NCBI RefSeq assembly: GCF_008806595.1
Contig: NZ_VZRB01000013.1
Location: 162,521-226,520, forward strand
Length of the DNA: 64,000 nt
From: Streptomyces luteolifulvus
GTDB taxonomy: Bacteria > Actinomycetota > Actinomycetes > Streptomycetales > Streptomycetaceae
Direction: 5' to 3'
The notes under the pieces: generated by a model
Databases searched by the model: none
Seen by the model: only the letters and a program-made list of their open reading frames with translations
Told to the model about the DNA's origin: nothing
Position numbers and translations under genes: made by a program
Shown here: piece by piece, positions 24,608 through 35,200 of the stretch
How positions within the stretch are numbered: the stretch's first letter is position 1
How the letters are laid out: each line of letters opens with the position of its first letter

Positions 24608-26164
24608 ATGTCCGACCTGGTCGACTCCGCCCTGACCGCGCGCTTCCTGCGCGGGCTGGCCGCCGCCCCCGCCAACACCGCGGTACGGGTCGGCGCCCGC
24701 TCCGTGCGCTACCCCGAGCTGCACGAACTGGCCCTGAGCTGGGCGGGCGCCCTGCACGCCGCCCCGGACGGCCCGCCCCGCGCCGTCGGTGTGCTCACCG
24801 ACCGGAGCCTGGAGGGCTACGCCGGTGTCCTGGCGGCACTGTACGCCGGGGCCGCCGTGGTGCCGCTGCATTCGGGCTTCCCGCTGGAACGCACCCGGCG
24901 GATGCTCAAGACGGCCCGTGTGGACGCGGTCGTCGCCGACGGGCCCGGCCTTGCCACCCTGCGCGAACTCGCCCAGGCCGGGCTGCGGTTGCCGGTGCTC
25001 GCGCCCGGGGCCGACGACGACGGCACCCTGCCCCGCATCCCGGTGACCGGGCGCCCCCTCGACGCACCGGCCCGGGTGCGCGACACCGACACGGCGTACG
25101 TCCTGTTCACTTCCGGCTCCACCGGCCGGCCCAAGGGCGTTCCCCTCACCCACGGCATGACCCGGCACTACTTCACGCTCGCCGACCGGTCCTACGACTT
25201 CACCGCCGAGGACGCGTTCTCCCAGACGTTCGACCTGAACTTCGACTGCGCCATGTTCGACATGTTCTGCGCCTGGGGCGCCGGCGCGAGCCTCCACCCC
25301 GTCCCGGCCCAGGCCTACCGCGACCTGCCCGGGTTCTTCGCCGAACGCGCCCTGACCGTATGGTTCTCGGCACCGAGCGCCATCACCCTCGCCCGCCGCA
25401 CCGGCGCTCTCGCCCCCGACGCCATGCCGGCGCTGCGCTGGAGCCTGTTCGCGGGCGAGGCTCTGCGCGCGGCGGACGTCGTCGCCTGGCAGGCCGCGGC
25501 CCCCGGCTCCACCGTCGCGAACATCTACGGGCCCACCGAACTCACCCTGACCGTCACCGGCCACCGCTGGTCCCCCGAAACCTCGCCGGACCTGTGCGTC
25601 AACGGCCTCGTGCCCATCGGCAGCCTGCACGAGGGCCACGACCATCTGCTGCTCACACCGGACGGGCAGCTCTCCGGCCACGAGGGCGAACTGTGCGTCA
25701 CCGGCCCCCAGATGACCCCCGGATACCTCGACTCCGAGGACAACGAGGGACGGTTCCTCCACCACGACGGGCGTACCTGGTACCGCACCGGCGACCGGGT
25801 GCGCACCCTGGACAACGGCGAGCTGATCTACCTCGGCCGCTGGGACTCCCAGGTCCAGGTCAACGGCTGGCGGGTGGAACTCGCCGAGATCGAGTACGCG
25901 CTCGCCGCCTGCCCCGGCGTACGGGACGCGGTCGCCGTGACCCGTGCCGCGAACGGCACCGTCGAGATCGTGGTCTTCTACACCGGCGAATCCATGCCCG
26001 CCCCCCGTCTGGCCAAGCAGCTCGCCGAACTCCTGCCCAAGGGCATGCTGCCCCGCCGCTACACCCACCTGACGGAGTTCCCGCTGAACTCCAACCGGAA
26101 GATCGACCGCAGACGCCTCGCCGAGGAAGCGGCCGGGGAAGCGGGCCCTACGCGGCCGAACTGA
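24608..26164 (+). CDS. stand-alone amino acid adenylation enzyme (starter activation)
   Basis: A 518-residue acyl-adenylate-forming enzyme. It has the P-loop-like core FTSGSTGRPKG (about residues 166-176), the NIYGPTELTLT core, the YRTGDRV core and the C-terminal lysine in the NRKIDRR segment. Asp213, in NFDCAMFD, aligns with the Asp235 of NRPS adenylation domains that holds the substrate amino group, so an amino acid is expected rather than a plain carboxylic acid. The aromatic substrate cannot be read directly, but the MIO enzyme in the same cluster makes beta-phenylalanine likely. It would charge the divergent carrier protein. In vicenistatin-type pathways two such enzymes are used; only one is seen here. 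GGAG precedes ATG 24608. Confidence 0.85.
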   Translation: MSDLVDSALTARFLRGLAAAPANTAVRVGARSVRYPELHELALSWAGALHAAPDGPPRAVGVLTDRSLEGYAGVLAALYAGAAVVPLHSGFPLERTRRMLKTARVDAVVADGPGLATLRELAQAGLRLPVLAPGADDDGTLPRIPVTGRPLDAPARVRDTDTAYVLFTSGSTGRPKGVPLTHGMTRHYFTLADRSYDFTAEDAFSQTFDLNFDCAMFDMFCAWGAGASLHPVPAQAYRDLPGFFAERALTVWFSAPSAITLARRTGALAPDAMPALRWSLFAGEALRAADVVAWQAAAPGSTVANIYGPTELTLTVTGHRWSPETSPDLCVNGLVPIGSLHEGHDHLLLTPDGQLSGHEGELCVTGPQMTPGYLDSEDNEGRFLHHDGRTWYRTGDRVRTLDNGELIYLGRWDSQVQVNGWRVELAEIEYALAACPGVRDAVAVTRAANGTVEIVVFYTGESMPAPRLAKQLAELLPKGMLPRRYTHLTEFPLNSNRKIDRRRLAEEAAGEAGPTRPN

Positions 26165-26170
26165 CGCCAC

Positions 26171-26187
26171 GTAGGGGTCGTTAGGGG
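26171..26187 (+). promoter_or_regulatory. paired NWAGGGG boxes upstream of the first PKS gene (site C)
   Basis: GTAGGGG (26171-26177) and TTAGGGG (26181-26187) are direct repeats 10 bases apart with a TCG spacer. They end 72 bases before the PKS start at 26260. The site lies only 7 bases after the adenylation gene stop, so the PKS operon may have its own activated promoter inside an otherwise close-packed region. Confidence 0.55.
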
Positions 26188-26259
26188 CTCTTGGCCGGCG
26201 TCCGCTGCGCGATCGTGGCCCGCGACGGCAGGCGGAAGCAAGATCGCGGAGGGGACCTC

Positions 26260-29200
26260 GTGACGTCGGCACACACGCTGGGGACGTTGCCCGCACCCGA
26301 GCAGTTGAGAGTCTTGGCCGAGCTGGTGCGCGAGCAGGTGCGGGCCGTGCTGCGGGAGGCCGGCGAGGAGCCGGACGCGGTCGACCCCGCCCGCCCGTTC
26401 CGCGAAGTCGGCGTGGACTCCCTGGGCCTGGTCAAGCTCCAGCGGCTGCTGAGCGCAGCCACCGGCCTGGCCCTGCCGCCCACCGTCGCGTTCGACTTCC
26501 CGACGGCGGCCGACCTGGCCCGCCATCTGCGCGACGGACTCCTCGGATCGGCCGCCGAGGCCACCGAGGAGCCCCCGCCGCCCCAGGCCACGGACGAGCC
26601 GATCGCCGTCCTCGGCATCGGCTGCCGCTTCCCCGGCAGCGCTGCCTCCCCCGACCGGCTGTGGCAGCTGATCGCCGAGGGACGCCACGTCGTCGACGAC
26701 TTCCCGGACGACCGCGGCTGGGACCTCGACCGGCTCTACGACCCGGACCCTGCCACCCCCGGCTCCACCTACGTCCGTCACGGCGGATTCCTGAAGGAAG
26801 CCGGTGACTTCGACGCCGGCTTCTTCGGGATCAGCCCGCGCGAGGCGCTGGCCATGGAACCGCAGCAGCGGCTCGTCCTGGAGACGGCCTGGGAGGCGCT
26901 GGAGCGTGCCGGCATCGACCCGGACTCCCTCCGGGGCAGCCGCTCCGGCGTGTTCATCGGCGCCGACCCCCAGGACTACGGCATGCCGCTGCACGAGGCC
27001 CCCGACGGCCTCGACGGCTATCTGATGACCGGCAATTCCCCGAGCGTGCTGTCCGGGCGGGTCGCCTACGTCCTGGGCACCGAGGGCCCGACGCTGAGCG
27101 TGGACACCGCCTGCTCCAGCGCGCTGGTGGCCCTGCATCTCGCCGTGCAGTCGCTGCGCGCCGGCGAGTGCGTGCTCGCGCTGACCGGCGCCGCGTCCGT
27201 CATGGTCCACCCGGGCGCGTTCACCTCGTTCAGCCGCCAGCGCGGACTGGCTCCCGACGGGATCTGCCGGCCCTTCGCCGCCGCCGCGAACGGCACCGCC
27301 TGGTCCGAGGGCGCCGCCGTGTTCCTCCTGGCCCGGCTGTCCGACGCGCGGCGGCTCGGGCACCCCGTGCTGGCCGTGATCCGCGGTACGGCCATCAACT
27401 CGGACGGCGCCAGCAACGGCCTGACCGCGCCCAACGGCCTCGCACAGCAGCGGGTCATCCGGCAGGCACTGGCCAACGCCGGGCTGACCACCGGCGACGT
27501 CGACGCCGTCGAGGCGCACGGCACAGCCACAGCCCTCGGCGACCCGATCGAGGCGCACGCCCTGATCGCCACCTACGGCACCGCACACTCGCCCGGGACG
27601 CCGCTGTGGCTGGGCTCGGTCAAGTCCAACATCGGACACAGCCAGTCCGCGGCGGGCGCCGCCGGACTCATCAAGATGATCATGGCGATGCGGCATGACG
27701 TGCTGCCGCCCACCCTCCACGTCGACGAACCCACCCCGCACGTCGACTGGTCCGCCGGCACCGTCCGTCTGCTGACCGAGGCGGTGCCCTGGGAGCCCGG
27801 CGAGCGCCCGCGCCGCGCCGGCGTCTCGGCGTTCGGCGTCAGCGGCACCAACGCCCATGTCGTCGTGGAGGAACCCCCGCGTCCCGAGCCGCGGCCGCAG
27901 AGCGAGAGCCCGCTGCCCGCCCCCGCACCGCGCCCGCAGCCCGAGGGCCCGCTGCCCACGGCCTTCTCCGCCCGCTCCGCACAGGCCCTGCGCGCCCAGG
28001 CACAACGCCTGCTGGACTTCGTGCGCACCGAGCCCCGCCCCCGTCGGGACGACCTCGCGCACTCCCTCGCCACCGGCCGGGCCGCCATGCCGCACCGGGC
28101 CGTGCTGCTGGCCGCCGACGACGACGAACTCCACGCCGGCCTGCGCGCCGTCGCCGCCGGTGAGACCCATCCCGCGCTGGTCACCGGGACGGTGACCGGC
28201 GGCGGGCTGGCCTTCCTGTTCACCGGACAGGGCAGTCAGCGGCACGCCATGGGCCGGGAGCTCTACCGCACCCACCCCCGGTTCGCCGAGGCGCTCGACG
28301 AGGCGATCGGCTACCTCGACCTCCAGCTGGAACACTCCCTGTGGGACGTGCTGTTCGCCGACGACTCCGAGGCGGCGGAGCTGCTCGACCGGACCATGTA
28401 CGCGCAGCCCGCGCTGTTCGCCCTGGAGACCGCCCTGTTCCGGCTGGTCGAGTCCTGGGGGCTGCGCCCGGACTTCGTCGCCGGTCACTCGGTCGGCGAA
28501 CTGACCGCGGCCCATGTCGCGGGCGTCCTCAGCCTGCCCGACGCGGCGATGCTGGTGGCCGCCCGCGGCCGGCTGATGCAGGAACTCCCGCAGACGGGCG
28601 CCATGGTGGCCGTCCAGGCGCCCGCCGACGAGGTCACCGCGCTGCTGCGCGACGAGCCCGGCGTCGACATCGCCGCGGTCAACGGACCGAACGCGGTCGT
28701 CATCTCCGGCGACGAAACGGCGGCCCTGCGGATCGCCGACGCACTCGCGGCCCGAGGACACCGGACCAGACGCCTGCGGGTCAGCCACGCCTTCCACTCG
28801 GCCCTCATGGAACCGATGCTGGCCGAGTTCCGCCGGATCGCGCAGGTCATGACGTACGCCGAGCCCACGATCCCTGTCGTGTCCAATGTCACCGGCACCC
28901 TGCTCGCCACGGACCGGCTCCGTTCGCCCGAGTACTGGGTCGACCACGTACGGCAGCCCGTACGCTTCGCCGACGGCATCGCCTTCCTGGAGGCGGCCGG
29001 GGTCACCACCTTCCTCGAACTCGGCCCCGACGGCGTGCTCTCGGCGATGGCCGAGGACTGCGTCGCCGACGAGTCCGACTGCGCGTTCGCCCCGGCCCTG
29101 CGCCGCGACCACGACGAGCACACCGGCGTCCTGTCGGCCGTCGCGCTGGCCCATGTACGCGGCGCACACGTGGCCTGGGACGCCTGCCACCCAGAAGCCC

Positions 29201-32200
29201 GGCGGATCGACCTGCCGACGTACGCCTTCCAGCGGCAGCGCTACTGGCTCACCGCGCAGAAGACCGCGGGCGACGCGCGAGGTGTCGGACAGCAGCCCGT
29301 CGGGCATCCGCTGATCGGTGCGATGCTCACCCTGGCCGCCGGCGACGGCGTACTGCTGAGCGGCCGGCTCTCACCCCGTGTACAGCCGTGGCTCGCCGAC
29401 CATGTCATCGCGGGCAGCACCCTGCTGCCGGGCACGGCCTTCGTGGAACTCGCCCTGCTCGCCGCGGACCAGGTCGGCTGCGACACCGTCGAGGCCCTGG
29501 ACCTGGAAGCGCCGCTGGCCCTGCCGGACGACTGCGGGACGGCCCTGCAACTCGTGGTCGGCGAGGCCGACGCGACCGGCCGGCGCACCGTGGAGTTCTA
29601 CGCCCGCCGTGAGGACAGCACCGCCGAGGACGACTGGACGCGGCACGCCGGCGGCGTACTCGCCCGTGCCACCACCACCCCCGCGGCGGGGACGACGGCG
29701 TGGCCGCCGCCCGGCGCGGAGCCGGTCGACGTCACCGGCTTCTACGAACGGCTGACGCACGAGGGATACGGGTACGGGCCCGCCTTCCACGGCCTGCGCG
29801 CCCTGTGGCGCACCGAAGGAGAGGTGTACGCCGAGGTCGCGCTCCCGGTGGACCACCGCGACGCCGCCTACGGCCTCCACCCGGCCCTGCTGGACGCGTC
29901 GCTGCACGCACTCGGCCACGCCTTGCCGCAGCCGGACGGCCGGGTGACGCTGCCCTTCACCTGGCACGGAGTGTCCCTGCACGCCACCGGCGCGAACGAG
30001 GTGCGGGTAAGGATCACCGCGACCGGATCCGACACCGTGAGCATCGAACTCACCGACGGCACGGGCGTGTCGGTGGCGACGGTGAACTCCCTGGTCGTCC
30101 GGTCGGTCGATGCCGACCGCATCGGCGCGGCAGCCGGCACCAGGGGCGCACTGCTCCGCGTCGACTGGACCGAACTGCCGCTCGCGGAATCCGCCGCGAA
30201 CGCCACCTGGGCCGTCCTCGGGGACGACCCCCACGGACTCGGCGAAGCCCTCGGCGCACGGCATACGGCCGAGGCGGCGGGCGCCGATGTGGTGGTGACC
30301 GCCCTCCGGGCGAGGGCCGGGGCCACGCCGCCAGATGCGGCACGCGAGGCCGCCGGGCGGGCGCTGCGGCTGGTACAGGACTTCCTGGCCGACGAGCAAC
30401 TGGCCGGCGCACGACTGGTCGTGGTCACCGACAACGCCGTACCGGCGCTGTGGACCGAGGCTCCCGACGAGACCGCGCGGGCGACGGCACCCGTGTGGGG
30501 GCTGCTGCGCGCGGCGCAGGCGGAGCATCCGGGCCGCGTGATCCTGGTGGACGCGGACCTGACGACGGCCGGTGGAGCGGCGGGCCTGGCGTCGCTGCTG
30601 CCCGCGGCAGTGGCCTGCTGGGAGCCCGAACTCGCCGTGCGCGACAGGCGGCTGCTCGCCCCCCGGCTGGTGCGCGGCGGCGGCACCGCGGAAGCGGCCG
30701 GCTGGCCCGACCACGGCACCGTGCTGATCACCGGTGGCACGGGAGGGCTCGGCGCGCTGGTGGCCCGCCACCTCGTCACCGAGCACGGCGTACGACGGCT
30801 GGTCCTGGCCGGACGGCGCGGCATCGTGGCGCAAGGCGCCGAGCAGCTGCGCGACGAACTCACCGAGGCCGGAGCTATCGTCACGGTCACCGCCTGTGAC
30901 GTCTCCGACCGCGACGCGCTGTCCGCCGTACTCGACGCCATACCCGAGGACCATCCCCTCACCGGCGTCGTGCACGCGGCCGGCATCGTCGACGACGGCA
31001 CCTTCGAGGATCTGACCCCGGACCGTATCGGTACCGTCTTCGCCCCCAAGGCCGACGGCGCCTGGCACCTGCACGAGCTGACCCGCGACCTGCCGCTGAG
31101 CGCCTTCGTCCTGTTCTCGTCAGCGGCCGGATTCCTGGACGGCGCGGGCCAGGCCAACTACGCGGCGGCCAACACCTTCCTGGATGCGCTGGCCGAGCAC
31201 AGACGACTCGCGGGGCTGCCCGCCACCTCCATCGGCTGGGGGCTGTGGCCCCGCGAGCACGGCATGGGCGCCGGCCTGTCCGACGTGGCCGTCCACCGCG
31301 TGACCAGGCTCGGTCTGCGCGAACTCTCCGTCGCCGAGAACCTCGCCATGCTGGACGCCGCACTGCGCTCAGGCGAGGCGTTCACCGCGCCCCTCTGGTT
31401 CGACGCAACCGCCCTGCGCGGCAGGCCGGGAGGCATACCGCCGCTGCTGCGCACCCTGGTCCGGGCACCTGCCCGACGAGCGGCCGACCCGGCCCCTCCC
31501 ACCACGACCGCACAGCGTCTGGCCGAACTGTCCGACGAGCAGCGCCGGGACCACCTCCTGGACCTGGTGCGCAAGCAGGTCGCAGCCGTACTCGGCCACT
31601 CCGGCGCGGACGCGATCGACGCCAAACGGGCGTTCAGCGACCTCGGCTTCGACTCACTGGCCGCCGTCGAACTGCGCAACGCGCTCAACACGGCCACCGG
31701 CATGCGGCTGTCCGCGACCCTCGTCTTCGACTACCCGACACCCCTAGCGCTGGCCGCACACCTCGCGGACCGCCTCGTCCAGGGCCGTCCGAAGCGGGCG
31801 GCGACCGCACCCGCGGTGCGCGGGGTCTCCGACGAACCCGTCGCGATCATCGGCATGGCCTGCCGCTACCCGGGCGGCGTGTCCTCACCGGAAGACCTGT
31901 GGCGGCTCGTCGCCGAAGGACGGGACGCGATCGCCGAGTTCCCCGGCGACCGTGGCTGGGACATCGCCGAACTGTACGACCCCGAACCGGGCAAGCCCGG
32001 CAAGACCGCCACCAAGGAAGGCGGATTCCTCTACGACGCCGCCCTGTTCGACCCGGACTTCTTCGGCATCAGCCCGCGCGAGGCCGTGGCCGTGGACCCG
32101 CAGCAGCGGCTCATGCTGGAGGCCTCCTGGGAGGCGTTCGAACGGGCCGGAATCGACCCTCGCTCGGTCCACGGCTCGCGCACCGGTGTCTTCTCCGGCG

Positions 32201-35200
32201 TCATGTACCACGACTGGGCCAACCGGCCCGGCGACATACCGGAGGAGTACGCCGGCTACCTAGGCAACGGCGGCCACACCGCCGTCGTGTCCGGCCGGGT
32301 GGCGTACACGTTCGGCCTGGAGGGCCCGGCGGTGACCGTCGACACGGCATGCTCGTCCTCCCTGGTGGCCCTGCACCTCGCCGCCCAGGCCCTGCGGTCC
32401 GGCGAGTGCACGCTCGCCCTGGCCGGCGGCGTCACCGTGATGTCCACGGCGGACACCTTCGTCGACATGAACCGGCAGGGCGGCCTGTCGTCGGACGGCC
32501 GCTGCAAGTCGTTCGCCGACGCGGCCGACGGCACCGGCTGGGGCGAGGGCGTGGGTGTGCTGCTGGTGGAGCGGTTGTCGGATGCGCGTCGTCTGGGGCA
32601 TCCGGTGCTGGCGGTGGTGCGGGGTTCGGCGGTGAATCAGGACGGTGCGTCGAATGGGTTGACGGCGCCGAACGGGCCTTCGCAGGAGCGGGTGATCGGG
32701 CAGGCCCTTGCTGCTGCCGGTCTGTCGTCTGCGGATGTGGATGTGGTGGAGGGGCACGGTACGGGGACGACGCTCGGTGATCCGATTGAGGCGCAGGCGT
32801 TGTTGGCGGCGTATGGGCAAGGTCGGCCGGAGGGGCGGCCGTTGTGGCTGGGGTCGATCAAGTCGAACCTGGGGCATACGCAGGCTGCGGCGGGTGTCGC
32901 GGGGATCATGAAGATGGTGCTGGCGATGCGGCGTGGGGTGTTGCCGCGGACGTTGCATGTGGATGAGCCGTCGGGTCAGGTGGACTGGGCTTCCGGTGCG
33001 GTGGAGTTGCTGACGGAGGCTCGGGAGTGGCCGGGGGTTGCGGGGCGTCCGCGTCGGGCGGCGGTGTCGTCGTTCGGGATCAGTGGGACCAATGCGCATG
33101 TGATCGTGGAGGAGCCAGCGGCCGGCGAGGCGGCGTCTTCTGGTGGTGATGTGGCGCCGGTGGCGTGGGTGGTGTCGGGGAAGACGCCCGAGGCGCTGGT
33201 GGCGCAGGCCGATCAGCTCAGGGCGTATGCGGCCGAGCATGAGGCGTTGTCTCTGCCGGATGTGGCGTGGTCCCTGGCCGGGCGTGCGCGGTTCGAGCAC
33301 CGGGCCGTGGTTGTGGGTGCGGACCGTGAGGAGTTGCTGGCCGGGCTGAGCGATGTGGGTACGGCCTCCCGGCTGGAGGGCAAGCTCGCCTTCCTGTTCA
33401 CCGGGCAGGGTGCTCAGCGGGTGGGGATGGGGCGTGAACTGGCCGCCCGTTTCCCGGTGTTCGCCGAGACTTTCGACGAGGTAGCCGGGGCACTGGATGC
33501 CCACCTTGAGCGGCCGATTCGTGAGGTGTTGTGGGGCGAGGACCCCGCATTGCTGGAGCAGACCGGCTGGGCGCAACCTGGCCTGTTCGCCGTCGAGATT
33601 GCTCTGTTCCGCCTGCTGGAGTCGGTGGGTCTGAAGCCGGACTTCGTGGCCGGGCATTCGATCGGAGAGCTCGCCGCCGCGCACGTGGCCGGTGTGTTGA
33701 CGCTCGTGGATGCGGCCCAACTGGTGGCCGCCCGGGGCCGGTTGATGCAGGCGCTGCCCGCGGGTGGCGCGATGGCCTCCGTCCGGGCCGCCGAGGCCGA
33801 GGTGCGCGAGGCGCTGGTCGACGGTGTGGAGATCGCGGCGGTCAACGGCCCCCGCTCCGTGGTCATTTCAGGCACCGAGGACGGGGTGACCGAGACGATC
33901 GACAAGCTCCATGGCCACAAGGTCACCCGTCTCCGCGTCAGCCACGCCTTCCACTCCCCGCTGATGGAGCCGATGCTGGCCGACTTCGCCGAGGTCGCAT
34001 CCCAGCTGCACTACAACTCGCCGCTGATCCCGGTGATCTCGACCCTGACCGGCCAGCCGGTCACCGACGACCTGTGCGATCCCCAGTACTGGGTCCGCCA
34101 GGTCCGCGAGCCGGTCCGTTTCGCCGACGCGGTGACCGCGCTGACCGACCAGGGCGCGACCACGTTCCTCGAACTCGGCCCGGACACCGTCCTCGCCGCC
34201 ATGGCCGAAGACACCCTCCCCGCAGACACACACGTCATCGCGACCCAACGCCGCGACCGGCACGAAGCCCACACCCTCCTCACCGCCCTCGGCGCCCTCC
34301 ACACCCGGGGCACCGACGTCGACTTCACCGCCCTCCACCCCGGACGGCACATCGACGACCTGCCCACCTACCCCTTCCAACGCGACCACTACTGGCTGAC
34401 CCCCCTCCGCACCGCAGGTGACGTGGGGTCCGCCGGGCTGGAGGCCGTCGAGCATCCGCTGCTGAGCGCGGCCGTCACCGTGGCCGACGCCGACCGCGTG
34501 ATCATGACGGGTCGGCTCTCGCCCGGCCGTCAGGAATGGCTGGCCGATCACGACATCCTGGGGAGCCTGCTGCTGCCGGGCACCGGCTTCGTGGAGCTGG
34601 CCGTCCGGGCCGGGGACCATGTCGGTTGCGGACGGCTGGAGGAGCTGACCCATCGCGCGCCGCTGATCCTGCCCGCCGTCGGCACGGTGACCGTGCAGGT
34701 CGTGGTGGACGCGCCGGACGAGGCGGGCGTACGACCGCTGACCGTCCACTCGCGGCCCGACGCCGACACACCGTGGACGCTGCACGCGACCGGCGCGGTG
34801 GCGCCCGACGTGGCCGACGCGTCCTTCGATCTGGTGCAGTGGCCGCCGGACGGTGCGATCCCGTTGCCGGTCGACGGGTTGTACGAGGGTCTGCGTGAGC
34901 GCGGCTACGGCTACGGCCCCGTGTTCCGCGCGCTGCGCAGGGCTTGGCGGCAGGGCGAGCACGTGTACGCCGAGGTGGAGCTGCCCGAGGGCGGTGACGG
35001 CACGGCGTACGGGCTGCACCCCGCTCTGCTGGACGCGGCCATGCACGCGGACCAGTTGGGGGAGCACGGGGCCGTGGACGGCGACACGCTGCTGCCGTTC
35101 TCCTGGTCCGGTGTGACCCTGCACGCCACGGGTGCGACGGCGCTCCGGGTGCATCTGGAACGGCTGCGGGGCGACGAGGTGTGCGCCATGCGGCTCGCCG

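Noticed and set aside
26059..29307. Minus-strand open frame of about 1080 codons across the start of PKS1
   Set aside because: Same antisense effect; it crosses the adenylation gene end, the site C boxes and the PKS start, and shows no recognisable domain.
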